From positions 8,143,380 through 8,207,379 of the forward strand of contig JAZAYU010000010.1 of the NCBI GenBank assembly GCA_038501625.1: 64,000 nt of DNA. The letters are read 5' to 3'. The DNA comes from Corbicula japonica. Taxonomy: Eukaryota; Mollusca; Bivalvia; Venerida; Cyrenidae. Of this stretch, positions 1 to 11,433 are shown piece after piece. Position 1 is the stretch's first letter. Each line of letters opens with the position of its first letter. The position numbers were made by a program, and so were the translations under genes. Under the pieces are notes generated by a model, which saw nothing but the letters and a program-made list of their open reading frames with translations, searched no databases and had not been told where the DNA came from.

Positions 1-657
1 CCCATAGTTATTTTGTTCTAACAACAAGGACCTCTATGACTGTCTAACAGGAAAACACCTCAAGTGTTTTGAATGGAAATGATGTTTTCAAACATTGGCT
101 ATTATCCTGAAAAAGTTAGCAATAATATTATATAAATAACAGGGTCTTAACATGCATGAAATATTACAGTAATGGAATAGTCTGGGGTTAGAACAGAAAA
201 GTCGTTATGACTTGATTTTATTTCTTACTTGACAGCATGTGTCACATTAATGTCATATTATGATCAATGAAATAAACACTGCCACTTGCATTCCCCAACT
301 AAAGCAAATGACTCAACTCTCTATGGATATACCAATGTGTATCATGGACACTACTGTACAAACCTTTTTACTCTCACTTGCAGACATCTGAAGGTTTCAG
401 GAAAATATCCATAACAAGTCATCTTACACTATTCTACTATAAAGTTTACATGTACTTTGCCTGTTCCATTATCACATTTGATTACCCAATCCATGACAAC
501 AGTTATAAAGCCAAGTTTAGTCTTTATAATGACATATTCCAATGTTCACAAACCGAGAAAAAACATGCAAACTTTTTCTTACTTAAAATGGTCCAACAAA
601 ATCAATGGTTGTTGATGACAGCTTTTAAAAAGTCAATTTTCACAACCTTCTAACAAT
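1..657. other. No gene or clear repeat seen
   Basis: AT-rich sequence with scattered stops. An open stretch of 91 codons at 378-653 has no recognisable domain, no convincing splice context and a low-complexity aromatic/lysine composition, so I do not call it a gene. Confidence 0.5.
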
Positions 658-890
658 TAACCCTTTACTCTATTTATACTTCTTTTAGCACACTGGCCAC
701 TGTCGATCCAAATCAGCCGGCACATGCCATCTGATAAGGATCTGCACTGTTCGCCTTTTGATCCTTGTGGTTATTTCTGATCTAGAAGCAAACAGTGCAG
801 ATCCTGATCAGACTGCTTAGATGTGCCGGCTGATCTGGATTAACATTGTTTACCCAAGCAATAAAGTTGTATCTAAGGAGGAAAGGGCTA
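658..890. repeat. MITE family 1, near-complete copy
   Basis: First of about 35 copies or fragments of one family in this window. The unit is about 200-240 bp. It begins TTAACCCTTTCCTCCATA and ends with the inverted counterpart TATGGAGGAAAGGGTTAA. Inside are inverted copies of CAGTGTAGATCCAGATCAG and CTGATCTGGATCTACACTG, then GCACATCCGTGCCATCTGAT and its inverse, so almost the whole element can fold into one long hairpin. No coding capacity is visible. When translated, the core yields recurrent strings such as SVDPDQLAHP in many short open frames; these are repeat artefacts. Known analogue: miniature inverted-repeat transposable elements; the superfamily is not assignable from sequence alone. 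Confidence 0.8.
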
Positions 891-1189
891 AGCAGACTCT
901 AGGTCCCTGATGAAAACTGACACTCCAAATATCAGTGTTGTAATTTTAACCCTAAAATGTTTAGTATTAAAATGAAAAACACACAAGGTATAATTCTTTC
1001 CATTTAAACACAAAGTATTTTTCCTGTTGGGATGGAATCTAATTTATTTGATACATAAAATCCCATTTTAATTGATGTTCTAGTCTAGAGTAATAAAGTA
1101 TAGATGGGTCGTGTAATCAGTCAGCTTCTTCGACATTTGTAGGCCAAACAAATTTTAATTGTTTCACAGGACTAAGATATTTTTGTTGA

Positions 1190-1247
1190 TTAACCCCTTC
1201 CTCTATAGTATCCTATGAGGAAACAGTGTAGATCCAGATCAGATAAA
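1190..1247. repeat. MITE family 1, terminal fragment
   Basis: Only the left end (AACCCCTTCCTCTATAG) and one internal CAGTGTAGATCCAGATCAG block remain. Confidence 0.6.
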
Positions 1248-1689
1248 GTTAAAGGCAACATTAAAGTTTCATAGGGTGACTACCAGTTGACACTGACAAC
1301 AACGGCCTCCACTGCCGGATAATAGGATCCCTATGTGTCAACTTGTGATATGTGCGATATGTGTCTACCTGCTATTGCTGGGGACTGATACAGGCAAAAC
1401 ATTACATAACTTGGTTCTAAAAGGTCAGTCACATCAAAACACCCCCTATTAATAATGTACAGAGAAACTCAATTTATTTTTCTGTCCTTGATCACTGCTA
1501 AGGCCCAGGTACGCCATTGGATCTTTTATTGATTGAATAAATGATTAGTTGGAAACATCTCTTCCAAGCAATAATTAGCACATGTTTACCTGAGAGCAGG
1601 CTGGAGAACCTTGTTTTTTTTTCAATAGTAAAACATTTAGCCACATAGTCAAAGTGTAAATCCTTTAATTGAAATTTTTTATACATTTC

Positions 1690-1884
1690 AGGACTTTTTT
1701 TCACTGCCTGGGGAAGGGGCCCATGCCCTATAATTTTAGGGAAAATAGCGTGATTTTTTTCTCTTAAGGTGAATGAAAAAACCTGGTGTAGTCACTTTCT
1801 GGGGAAAACTGCATGATTTAAAGAAATTTTCTAAGGGTAAGGCGCCCATGAATGGCCCCTGCTATGGAAGGAAAAAAAAGCCCT
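1690..1884. repeat. MITE family 3 (AGGGCTTTTTT ends)
   Basis: About 195 bp with inverted ends of the form AGGRCTTTTTTTC ... GGAAAAAAAAGCCCTG. The interior contains GGGGAAGGGGCCCATGCCCT and a TGCATGAT-TAAAGAAATTTTC block, both shared with copies at 2965, 5955 (split) and 46701. No coding capacity. Confidence 0.75.
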
Positions 1885-1887
1885 GCA

Positions 1888-2206
1888 TTTGCAACCAGTG
1901 TAAATCCTGATCAGCTTGGAAAAACTACTCCATCTGATTGGGATCTGCATTTGACTGGCATATTGATCAGAAAAAAAACTTATAAATCTTAAAGTGTACA
2001 GTGTATATACTAAGCAGACAGCAGGATGTGCTTGCTGATCTGTGTCTATACTGTTGAACCGCGCAAAAAGGTGTATCTATGTATTAAGTGCTAACTTTAC
2101 ACCACCCTTTAATTACTAAATTCATCATTTGTCTAATTTGTCAACAGTGTAGACCCGGATCAGCCTCTGCATCAAACAATCAGATCATGGTCTACACTGT
2201 TTGCTG
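1888..2206. repeat. MITE family 1, two degraded copies
   Basis: 1888-2082 retains GCAACCAGTGTAAATCCTGATCAG at one side and GCTGATCTGTGTCTATACTG at the other; 2141-2206 is a shorter relic with CAGTGTAGACCCGGATCAG and its inverse close together. Both lack clean terminal sequences. Confidence 0.5.
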
Positions 2207-2964
2207 TTTAATAAATTAATTGCTGCAAAACACACCAAACAAAAAAGGACTTGCTGAACTTGAGAGAAAGAGACCAATTCATTGCTGTTTTGGGTAAAAA
2301 AGTATTCAACACTTGCTTCTGGTAAACTTATATACATAACAATTAAACCAGATCACTTTAAGAGAAGTTTTTTTCTAAATCTAAGTGTTGGTTTTTGGTT
2401 ATGGGCAGTAATGGGCTTTTTTTCCCAATGTAAACAAATCTAAAAACAATGCTCTATAATGCTATGACAGTGAAGTTTTAGCCGTTTACTTCTGAATACA
2501 CACAGTCAATTGTTGACTAGTGTTGATCCAGTTAAGCTTGAACATCTGACATCTGTGCTTACTCTTAAGAGAAGTGGTCTCCCAAAAGTGACCAGACTTT
2601 TCCCTACTTTGAGCTATGGGAGAAGTCATTCTGTATAGACTAAATAGGGAAAGAATGCTGTTGACAGAAAACTTCTCCATAATTCAGTAAATTCAATAAA
2701 TAAATAAAACTTCACCCTACTTCGCAAATCCAGTGAGAGCCCTGAATTAAGACCAATGTGTATCTGTTGCAAATTTGAAATAATGTAATTCATTTTACCA
2801 AGATAGAATTTTCAAGGTATTGTCTAAGGTGTCATCAAACAGTTTAATGCTTGTATATTTGCATGTGTATTCCCAAATCAGTTTTATCACACTACATGTA
2901 CATTGGATGCAATCAGCTAGTGGACAAACGTTAGTACCATGGTGCAGAACAAACATTTTAAGTT
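2207..2964. other. No gene seen
   Basis: AT-rich non-coding sequence; no recognisable exon, RNA gene or repeat. A 64-codon minus frame at 2486-2680 shows no domain. Confidence 0.4.
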
Positions 2965-3157
2965 AGGGCTTTTATTCACTGCCAGGGGAAGGGGCCATGC
3001 CCTATAATTCTGGGGAAAAAAACATTATTTTTTCTCTAAAGGGGAATGAAAAACCCTGATATAGTTACTTTGTGGGGTAAACTGCATGATTTTAAAGAAA
3101 TTTTCTGAGGGGGAATGCGACTATAAATGGCTCCTACTAAAGAAGGAAAAAAGCCCT
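2965..3157. repeat. MITE family 3, complete copy
   Basis: Begins AGGGCTTTTATTCACTGCC and ends GAAGGAAAAAAGCCCT. Same internal blocks and orientation as the copy at 1690. Confidence 0.75.
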
Positions 3158-3727
3158 GTAAGCTGACAGGCCAAAAGGTTTCATATTGGCACATTATAAT
3201 TATTTAAGCAGTGATAAGCAACTGTGACTGTAATAATAGATGGCTTTATTAAGGCACCAGGGTGCAGTTTCCTAGCTTCTTTTGGGCAAAAGGGCGGGGC
3301 TAAAAAAGGGCAGAGTGGGTGCCCTACTATTCTGTGCTATGATAATCCCTATTATACAAAAAAAGGAATTCCAAATATACACAGAGCTTTTTTTTACAGC
3401 CATGGGAAGGAACCAACACTTATTTCACAGTCATGTTGTCTAAAAAGGCAGTCATGACTGACATTTCTATGATTTTCTGGTTTTGATCCAGAGTGGAAGA
3501 CTGCATTTCCTTAAATGCAGGGAACAGCAGATGGTATATGATTTTTACACTGTTTTAATAAAATGTGTGACTGCAAATTATGTTAGGTAGAACATAATCT
3601 TTTCTGAAATTGTTCTTCTGATAAAACATTGAAATTATTGGAAAGAATGATATGTGCCTGATTTTAATAGAAAAAAGTTGGACAACATTACAGAAATAAA
3701 GAGGCAATTAAGGCCATCACACTGAAG
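3158..3727. other. No gene seen
   Basis: Unassigned AT-rich sequence with a short GC-richer patch near 3290-3330. A 77-codon frame here has no recognisable family. Confidence 0.4.
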
Positions 3728-3805
3728 CATATTCCAGCCGCCTCAGTAGCTCAATGGTAGACTGTCAGCATAGTAAGCCAGAGGTCCGAGGTTCAAAATC
3801 TAGTC
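3728..3805 (+). repeat. tRNA-derived SINE head
   Basis: Shows a split RNA polymerase III promoter: an A box-like TAGCTCAATGGTAGA and, about 45 bases on, a B box-like GGTTCAAAATC. It does not fold into a good cloverleaf with an acceptor stem and lacks a clear anticodon arm, so it reads as a tRNA-derived retroposon rather than a functional tRNA gene. Confidence 0.6.
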
Positions 3806-3948
3806 AAGGATACTCATTCCAACACCAATCTGCCACAAAGATTTGATTAGGATATTCAACCTGAAACTGGACAGACATCTGTGTATTTGCCAAGTAAATA
3901 AGAAGTATCTTGCAGAAGTTGGAAGGAATGTAGCAGATTACATGCCAC

Positions 3949-4022
3949 CAGCCTTGGAGGCTCAATTGGTTGAGTGTCAGCAAGGTAAGCCTGGCGTGTG
4001 AGAATCGAATCAAAATCAAGGC
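3949..4022 (+). repeat. Second tRNA-derived SINE head
   Basis: A related unit (GGCTCAATTGGTTGAGTGTC, then GAGAATCGAATC as a decayed B box) lies about 220 bp after the first in the same orientation. The 140 bp between them may be the SINE body, making this a dimeric or duplicated insertion. Confidence 0.5.
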
Positions 4023-4166
4023 TACTCTTTTCCACCCAAACTTGCGATAAATGTTATTGCTTTTCTGTCCAGATTGTAGTTCATAATTTTACAATCGATT
4101 TAAATCAAAGTGATTTATTTCCAACAGACTATAATTTAATTTTCTTCTGAACAATGCAGAAGGGTA

Positions 4167-5937
4167 CAGTTGTTCAGGCAGTAACGGATTTCAGGGTATA
4201 GCGGATAGCGTGTCCGTTTTCTTGCTCATTTCCATTTTATTTTATATTTAGAAAAATAAACAAGTGTCCGTCATGAAGAGTGAACTATCCCCTTTACGTA
4301 CATGTATATTGTCTGGATTTTGACTTTTGCATGGAGTGTATATAATACAACAAATGGGACGGGTAAACCGAAGTTTACAACAATGCGATGCTTTTACACG
4401 GTTAACAAAAAAAGAAAGACAAAGTTTCACAACGATAGCTGGTAAAGTTTCATTTTTTGGGATTTGGTTTGTGTATAAATAAACCTTCTATCACTATCGT
4501 AAAGCATTTGTTTACAATTCCTACAGTGTCAGCGAACAGAGGTATAAATTATTACCATGTGCTTCAGGTAGTAACGGATTGCGTACATGTACATACAGGG
4601 GGTCATCTCAAAGTAGACGTGATCTGTCAAATTGCTGTCAAAGCAAGGTTTAAAAGGGAGATATGATATTTTGTATGATATATATGATCCATCCCTGTTA
4701 TTCATCAGCCAATGAGTCTGACTTAAGTTTTGGGTAAACACTAGCAATGCTTTTGAATATATCACTCATTAGATAGTCGTTGACATTTGCCTTTCTTTTA
4801 AAGCAGAATTTGTTAATGCATTTGGTTTTTTTTTGTTTTTTTTTTTAGAACTGACGGTTACACGATGGGCAGGCCATACAAGAAAGCTGCAAAAGCGGAA
4901 AGTCCTGGCCCCGAGTTGGATTTTAAACTCAACTAAAAAAATATTTTAAATTTGTGACAATACAGTGCTTACTTGATTGATTAAGATTTTAAAAGAAAGT
5001 TTACATAATATTTCTTGTTTTAAATGAAGATTTCAAAATGTGTTATCTGAATAATCTGCTTAAAAATCCAAAAATAATGTTTGAGTAAAAACTTAAAATC
5101 TGAGTTCAGAGTCAAACATTAATTATAGAATATCTCTATAAAATAAAATGTTATTTGAAAAAATTCCATGATAATAAGAAGATTTTATTTCATTTCATGT
5201 GGTTTTCCAATTAAACAACCAATAATTACAAAGAACTTAAATAAATTTAATGAGTAGAAAATTGAGTTTGAGCATAAGATGGTTCGTGATATTGGAGCCT
5301 GGTGTTTTCTGCATTTTTGCATGTGTTGTTATATGTTGTTTTGTTATCCACCATGTTCAGTTATGTTATTATGATCAGTATATATGCAACTTTTATATGA
5401 AAACAAATTAACTAAATGTTTATACTGTTTGATGTGATTATACTGTTGATTACATTTAATTTCTCTGTGATTTGTTTGATTTTAAAATGCCAATAATTTT
5501 TCTTGATAACAAATTTTATGACCTATCGTGTTAGGATTTTCTTCTGTTACTGTTAACAAAATGTTTTGGGTTTAATTGAGATGAGAGGGGAATTTTTTTT
5601 ATTTGATAAACCTTTGAATGTGTTTCAATACATGTTCATCAACAATACAAACAATACACAATGTTTGAGCTGGATTGAGACGCCCCCCAGTGAGCTTCAT
5701 TTACCTATCCTATACTGCCCGAAGCTATCCGCTACTGGCTAATTCCATGAGGTGATATAAACAAAGATTAGTGCGTGACAGATCTCGCAGAATGTTTAAA
5801 AATGACCTGTTTTGAAGTGTGTACACTTTTCTCTGTCGGAAAGTATTGATTTGTTTGTGAAATTTCTACTTTTAAAAACCTGTGCAGCGGTAATCTGCTT
5901 AGCTATCCGTTACTGCCTGAACAACTGTATTTACTAA
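4167..5937. mobile_element. TA-flanked DNA transposon, non-autonomous (Tc1/mariner-like)
   Basis: A 1,771-bp element. Its left end CAGTTGTTCAGGCAGTAACG is matched exactly in inverted form by CGTTACTGCCTGAACAACTG at the right end, and TA dinucleotides flank both sides (4165-4166 and 5938-5939), as expected of TA target duplication. Degraded internal copies of the terminal motif occur near 4563 and 5710-5735. No transposase is visible. One exon-like scrap lies at 4848-4936: a T-rich tract ending in AG is followed by an open frame starting MGRPYKKAAKAESPGPELDF. It could be a captured exon or a remnant of a DNA-binding N-terminus; I cannot decide which. Confidence 0.8.
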
Positions 5938-5954
5938 AAATTGATCAATAAGGC

Positions 5955-7104
5955 CAGAGCTTTTTTACTTCTTTAGTATGGGCTGATTATAGGGGATTAC
6001 AGTCAAAACGGCCTCAGGTTAAAACGGCCTCATTTTGGTTAAAACGGCCTCACTTTCAGAAAAATATTGGTTAAAACGGCCTCACTATTTTTGAAGTAGA
6101 TGACCCTTGTTTGAATTACATTTTTTAAAGATGTTGTAGTATATTGATGTGAAGAAAGAAATAGACACAATAAAATGTTGCCATTATCATATTACTCATG
6201 TGCGCATTTGAAAAGATTTTTTTTGTTGTTTAGATTTTGTGAATTTATGTGTATAGAACGAGAATTTTTTCTAGTTACTGTTCTAACGTGCGTTAATAAA
6301 TGCAAAATAAAGATACATTTATGTGTGCAAATGTTCATTAAACGGCATTTTGCTGTTACAGAGATTTTGATATTTTTATTTTACTGATGTCAGTGCAATG
6401 ACAACTCAAGACAGCCCTTAAGTCAGAAAAACATTTCAAACAGAATACTAGAGAAGGGTTTCATTGATAATTAAATAAACACAGAAGGCAAAGAATTAAA
6501 CGTTTAATAATTATACCTAATGTTTAATGATAAACAAAATATATCAAAGTTAAGATTTAGCTATTAACTTACTATTAGCATTAGTTGCTTCTATACACCA
6601 CAATTATTAGACCAACTAGGCAAGTGACGATCTTGTAGAATTTCAGTTCGCACACGCGTAACCAATTGACATGTACTCATCAAGAGCATTATAAAAGATA
6701 CCTAGTTTTTATTTTGCTAATATAATATTTAAAATTTATTTTAAAATTGAGGCCGTTTTGACCAAAAAATGAGGCCGTTTTAACTAAAAGTGAGGCCGTT
6801 TTGACTTAAAGTGAGGCCGTTTTAACCAAAAAATAAAAAAGTGAGGCCGTTTTGACCAAAGAGTGAGGCCGTTATAACCAAAATGAGGCCGTTTTAACTT
6901 GAGGCCGTTTTTACATGAGGCCGTTTTAACCAGCACCCGATTATAGGCGCCTTCCCCTCAGAAAATTTCTTTAAAATCATGCAGTTTTCCCCAAAAAGTA
7001 ACTTTACATCAGGTTTTGTCATTCCCCTTCAGAGATAAAATAACGCTATTTTCCCCAATATAATAGGGCGTGGGCCCCTTCCCCTGGCAGTAAAAAAAGC
7101 CCTG
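5955..7104. repeat. MITE family 3, split by a later insertion
   Basis: Left part 5955-5993 and right part 6939-7104 join into a copy in inverse orientation to that at 1690, ending GTAAAAAAAGCCCT. The interruption is the element at 5994-6938; GATTATAGG is present at both junctions. Confidence 0.8.
5994..6938. mobile_element. DNA transposon built of iterated AAAACGGCCTCA units, 9-bp target duplication
   Basis: The 945-bp element starts GGATTACAGTCAAAACGGCC and ends with the inverse of GGGTGCTGGTTAAAACGGCC. Four GTTAAAACGGCCTCA units follow the left end and nine inverted GAGGCCGTTTTAAC units precede the right end, spaced 15-35 bp apart. About 650 bp of AT-rich sequence without a long open frame lies between. 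The direct repeat GATTATAGG flanks it (5985-5993, 6939-6947). A 9-bp duplication is typical of Mutator-like elements, and iterated subterminal motifs usually bind a transposase, so a Mutator-like non-autonomous element is my inference. A second copy is at 26625-26906. Confidence 0.75.
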
Positions 7105-7199
7105 AAGGCTGCACATCACTTTGACATCTAAAGAAAAATCAAAGAATCCGATGGCTTAGACCTGAAGTGAAGACATGCTCTGCTCTTGGAAGAGAATAA

Positions 7200-8302
7200 C
7201 TGGCCACAGGTGCTTGGAAGATGGACCCCGTATTCTCCAAACAGGCCGCCCACCCCCCCCCCCCCCCAAAAACAAAAAAAAAATAAATAGAGTCTACACG
7301 GGGTCTATACTACATAAACTCATCTTTTTTGTTTTGTTTTGATAGATCCGGATCGATATCAGTCTATCCACACCGAATTTACTATCAAATACCAAGTTCT
7401 CTGAAAATTCGTGTTCCGACTATATAAGAGGGTATAAGGTAAATAACCCCGATCCTATTTTGTCAAGCCAAAATGTAAACACAGTTTTTAAAAATCAGCA
7501 TCGAAACAAATAAAGCACTAACCTTATCAAATCGGGTATTGATGGAAAATTTAATTATTCCTCTGTTGAATTCCGCCGAGCACTGGCTAGGAAATTAAGA
7601 ACATAACATCCATTTTTTCATTTTGCCGATGCCATACTAAAAATTATCGCCTCGGGACAAAGTTTGGTTACAAAGAATGATATGCGTGAATTCTGATTGG
7701 ACGAGCGAGCCGCAGTCTATCGCGTCACATATTCTTGCAGCGGTTCGATCAAATTTTTAAATACTCGTCCAATCAAAATTACTACTACATTATCGCTCGT
7801 CCAATCAGAATTCACTCATATACCTGCATTGTAACCAAAGCCTGTCCCGAAGCGGTAATATTTAGTATGGAATCGGAAAAATGAAAAAATGGATGTTATG
7901 TTCTAAATTTCCTAGCCAATGCTCGGCGGAATTCAACAGAGGAGAAGATGACTTTTCAAAGGATACCAGATTTGTTAAGGTTAGTGCAATATTTGTTGAG
8001 ATGTGCCGATTTTTAAATCTTTGTTTACATTTGGGCTTGACGCCAATGGCGGAAATGGAGGTTTTGTTAATAACCTTATACCCTCTTATATAGTCGGAAC
8101 ACAAATTTTCAGAGAACTTGGTATTTGATAGTAAATTCGGTGTGGATCAACTGATATCGATCCCGATCTATCAAAACAAAACAAAAAAGATGAGTTTATG
8201 TAGTATAGACCCCGTGTAGACCCTATTTATTTATTTTTTGGGGGGGGGGGGGGGCGGCCTGTTTGGAGAATACGGGGTCCGTCTTCCAAGCTCCTGTGTA
8301 AC
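7200..8302. repeat. 1.1-kb near-palindrome (foldback element)
   Basis: The two halves are inverted copies. GCTTGGAAGATGGACCCCGT near 7211 matches ACGGGGTCCGTCTTCCAAGC near 8273; CCAAGTTCTCTGAAAATT near 7390 matches its inverse near 8110; a matched pair around ATTCTGATTGGACGAGCGAG and CGCTCGTCCAATCAGAATTC lies near the centre. Each arm carries a homopolymer (C-run about 7251-7266, G-run about 8239-8254). Arms diverge most at 7440-7560 versus 7960-8070. Overlapping short open frames on both strands at 7862-8104 are a by-product of symmetry. No transposase is seen. Confidence 0.8.
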
Positions 8303-9248
8303 CGGCTTTGCATGTTGCTCGGTTTAATGCTTACCAAGAATAGACCTTTGGTTGCTCTTCTTCTAGGGCTTCATGGTGCTTTTTAAAACCACACCTTTCT
8401 AACAAACCACCCATTGTTTGTGGAAGCTTACAAGATCGGGAAGGTAAAAAGCATTAAAGCATTAATTTTCTTGTTGCTAAAATCGAGCAGTTTCGGCATG
8501 AATTTTTTCTCGATTTTAATTGGTTTGTGCTTTCGTGCGAATAGTTTTTGTGTAGGATTAGCAATTAATTAGGTCTACGACCCCTAAATGATATTTGTCT
8601 GGACTGGTTCATCCCAGTTTCAGCACATTCTTAAAAAACATTACATGCCATATCATTATAATGTCAGAAACGTTTATTTTTTCATAATAACTGGGCCAAA
8701 TATATCTCCACTACATGTACTTAATGTTAAGGGTACAAAAGTGTAAACAACGCTTCATTACAAGGTTTCGGATTTGTAACAAGTTTATTCAGTTCCATGA
8801 AACCATCAATTTTAACTATCTTCAAACATTACCCTCAGTTGTTTTTTGCATTTTTAAAATTGTCATAGTAACACGTAGATTTTTTAATAGATAAAAATAC
8901 ACAAACAATACAGACCTTGTGAACTTCCAACCATTTTTAACAAGCAAAACTATCCTTTTCAATTTAAATGTCTAAAAATAGTTCAAAGTCTAGGAGTGTT
9001 GAATAAAAAATAAAGGTCAACACACTTATTGACTGTTTTTAGCCATTATTTGCTAAAATCTGCCTTTACAGTAGAAAGATATATACATTCATCATATTGG
9101 GTATTGACAGAAATTTACTTCGAGATCAACTTTTTAACATTTTCTAAAGCAAGCAATCTGGATGAAAATTTATCCACTGCTCCCCTCCACTGACACCTAA
9201 AAATTTCAAATTTTGTAATTACCTTAAATTTAAAAAGAATATATTTGA
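8303..9248. other. No gene seen
   Basis: AT-rich sequence without recognisable exon, repeat family or RNA gene. Confidence 0.4.
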
Positions 9249-10590
9249 CCCTTTACTCCTCTATCGCATTTGCAACCAGTGTAGGTCCAGATCAGCCTGC
9301 ATATCCGTGCTATCTGATCAGGATCTGAACTGTTCGTTTTTTGGTCAGAATTAACCTAATAATTAAAAAACTAGACTGTGTCCTCAGGACACTGATGCCC
9401 CCACTGCTGCAACAACATTTGTTACAAAATTTTGTACCAGGTATTAACAACATGTGGTGATCATGATTAGTAAATGAGGAGTAAGTGCCACAAAATTTAA
9501 TAACTAACATAAACGAAGGGCCATAACTCTGGTGAAAATTGTTGCAAGACAATGTCCTTTACAACAATCTTCACATCATGTCTAATCATCTGTGCAAGTT
9601 TGAAAGAAATCAGCTAAATAGAAAATGTGGAGTTGATGCCACAAAATTTTGTAAGTGAAATAAACAAAGGGCCATAACAGTGGTAAAAATGGCAGCAGGA
9701 AAAAGTATTTTCTTTATGATCATCTACCCATCCAGCTTGATAATGTGTCCAAGTTATAAAGAAATCTGTCCAAAAGTAAACGTGGAGTTAATGCCACAAG
9801 ATATTATTACTGAAAAAAACAATGGGCCATAACTCTGTAAAAATAGTCGCAGGGAAAAATCCTTTCTTCACGATCATCTGCACATCCTGCTTCATCATCT
9901 ATGCAAGTTTGCAAGAAATCCCCCTTGTAGTTTAGGAGAAAATGACGCCACAAGATTTTATTACTGAAATTAACAAAGGGCCATAACTCTGGTAAAATGG
10001 TCGCAGGAAAAATCCTTTCTTCACGATCATCTACACATCCTGCTTGATCATCTGTGCAAGTTTGAAAGAAATCCACCTTATAGTTTAGGAGGAGTTGACG
10101 CCACAAGATTTAACTACTGAAATTAACAAAGGGCCATAACTCTGGTAAAAAGTCGCAGGAAAAAATCCTTTCTTCACGATCATCTACACATCCTGCTTGA
10201 TCATCTGTGCAAGTTTGAAAGAAATCCGCCTGATAGTTTAGGAGGAGTTGACGCCACAAGATTTAACTACTGAAATTAACAAAGGGCCATAACTCTGGTA
10301 AAAATAGTCGTAGGAAAAAATCCTTTCTTTACGATCATCTACACATCCTGCTTGATCATCTGTGCAAGTTTGAAAGAAATCCGCCTGATAGTTTAGGAGG
10401 AGTTGATTCCACAAGATTTGGGGACGTACGTACGGACGGACGAGTGCAACTCTATTTGCCTCCCACTTTGTGGGGGCATAAAAAACCAACAGTGATACTG
10501 GTAAGACATGATGAGTCAGCTTATCTAAATCTACACTGTTCATCAATGCCATTAAGATGTATACATGTATATTGGGGAAAGGGTGTAAGA
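9249..10590. repeat. MITE family 1, split by a pearl-like element
   Basis: Left half 9249-9370 (CCCTTTACTCCTC ... CTAATAATTAAAAAA) and right half 10481-10590 (AAAACCAACAGTG ... GGGGAAAGGGT) are complementary halves of one MITE. The tandem-repeat element at 9371-10480 sits between them. Confidence 0.75.
9371..10480 (+). mobile_element. Pearl/CvE-like tandem-repeat element A (Helentron-type, non-autonomous)
   Basis: Starts CTAGACTGTGTCCTCAGGAC, containing the short palindrome GTGTCCTCAGGACAC, then GATGCCCCC. Six core units of about 153 bp follow, each beginning GGGCCATAACTCTGG (near 9518, 9669, 9823, 9978, 10131 and 10284). After the core comes an ACGTACGTACGGACGGACGA microsatellite (about 10425), then a 3' hairpin TGCCTCCCAC-TTT-GTGGGGGCA ending in TA. 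This order (short 5' end, 150-160-bp tandem core, ACGG-type microsatellite, 3' stem-loop) is that described for oyster pearl/CvE repeats, which are interpreted as Helentron-associated elements. The family name is by architecture only. Confidence 0.75.
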
Positions 10591-10656
10591 GAATATTATA
10601 TCAATTGACGATACCTCATTAATTCCTTTTTAACAATGGCATGATAAAAACAAACA

Positions 10657-10682
10657 CAAGAAAGCATTTCTGTTACTTTATT
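10657..10682 (-). terminator. Candidate poly(A) site, minus strand
   Basis: On the minus strand AATAAA (10682-10677) is followed within 10-30 bases by a T/GT-rich stretch (TTTCTTGTGTTTGTTTTTAT). If used by the SR gene upstream, its 3' UTR would be about 4.1 kb. No other minus-strand gene is visible nearby. Confidence 0.3.
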
Positions 10683-11093
10683 TAGACATTAGACATGGAC
10701 ATATATCTAGTATCAAATATTCTGCTTCTCACAAATAAAATCTGTGATAATCAAAACAATAACTGATTAATTATTTTACACAATGGTGATATATGTTTTG
10801 CAAAAGGATTCTCCAGCAATTATATACATGGAAAATGTTATAAGCAATTTGAAATGAATTCAAAAGCTATACCAAATCCAAAAATCTGTCAATAAAATCA
10901 CTGAAATAATGGACATATTTTGTTAATGTTTGTTTTTCATCATTATGGAAGTCTAAAGCACTTCTTTACCATTTTAAATGGTATAAACAATTTGATTGCA
11001 GAATATATTTGATAGACTCACTTGTCTTGTATATGGACCAATCCATTCACTATTCTTTGGGTTGTTAAGCAGCAATTCACGGACAGACTTAAT

Positions 11094-11180
11094 TGTGATC
11101 AGTGTAGACCTAGATAAGCCTGCAGAGACATGCAAGCTGATCTGGGTTCACCCTGGTCACACATGAGACATAAGCTGTTC
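11094..11180. repeat. MITE family 1 fragment
   Basis: Contains CAGTGTAGACCTAGATAAGC and GCTGATCTGGGTTCACCCTG as close inverted blocks. Confidence 0.5.
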
Positions 11181-11198
11181 TTAGCAATTAGAAAATCA

Positions 11199-11433
11199 AC
11201 CCTTTACTCTGTAGATTCACCTTTATTTTGTGGGCGAACAGTGTAGATCCAGATCAGCTGGCACATTCATGCCAACTGATCATGATCTACAGTTCACTTT
11301 AAGATTCATTAGGTAATTTCTGACCAAGATGTGACCAGTGTAGATACAGATCAGACAGCATGGATGTGCCAGCTGATCTAGATCTACACTGGTTGCACGT
11401 GTTAAAACACGTATATATGGAATAAAGGATAAA
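11199..11433. repeat. MITE family 1, complete copy
   Basis: Begins AACCCTTTACTCTGTAG and ends GGAATAAAGGAT; both arms retained. Confidence 0.75.

Noticed and set aside
3728..3805. Candidate tRNA gene
   Set aside because: A and B boxes are present but there is no convincing acceptor stem or anticodon arm, and a diverged neighbour copy exists; read as a SINE head.
9807..10552. Two minus-strand frames (99 and 104 codons) with internal repeats such as TCTDDQAGCVDDREERIF
   Set aside because: They are translations of the 153-bp cores of pearl-like element A; the core length is divisible by three by chance, which creates a pseudo-repeat protein.
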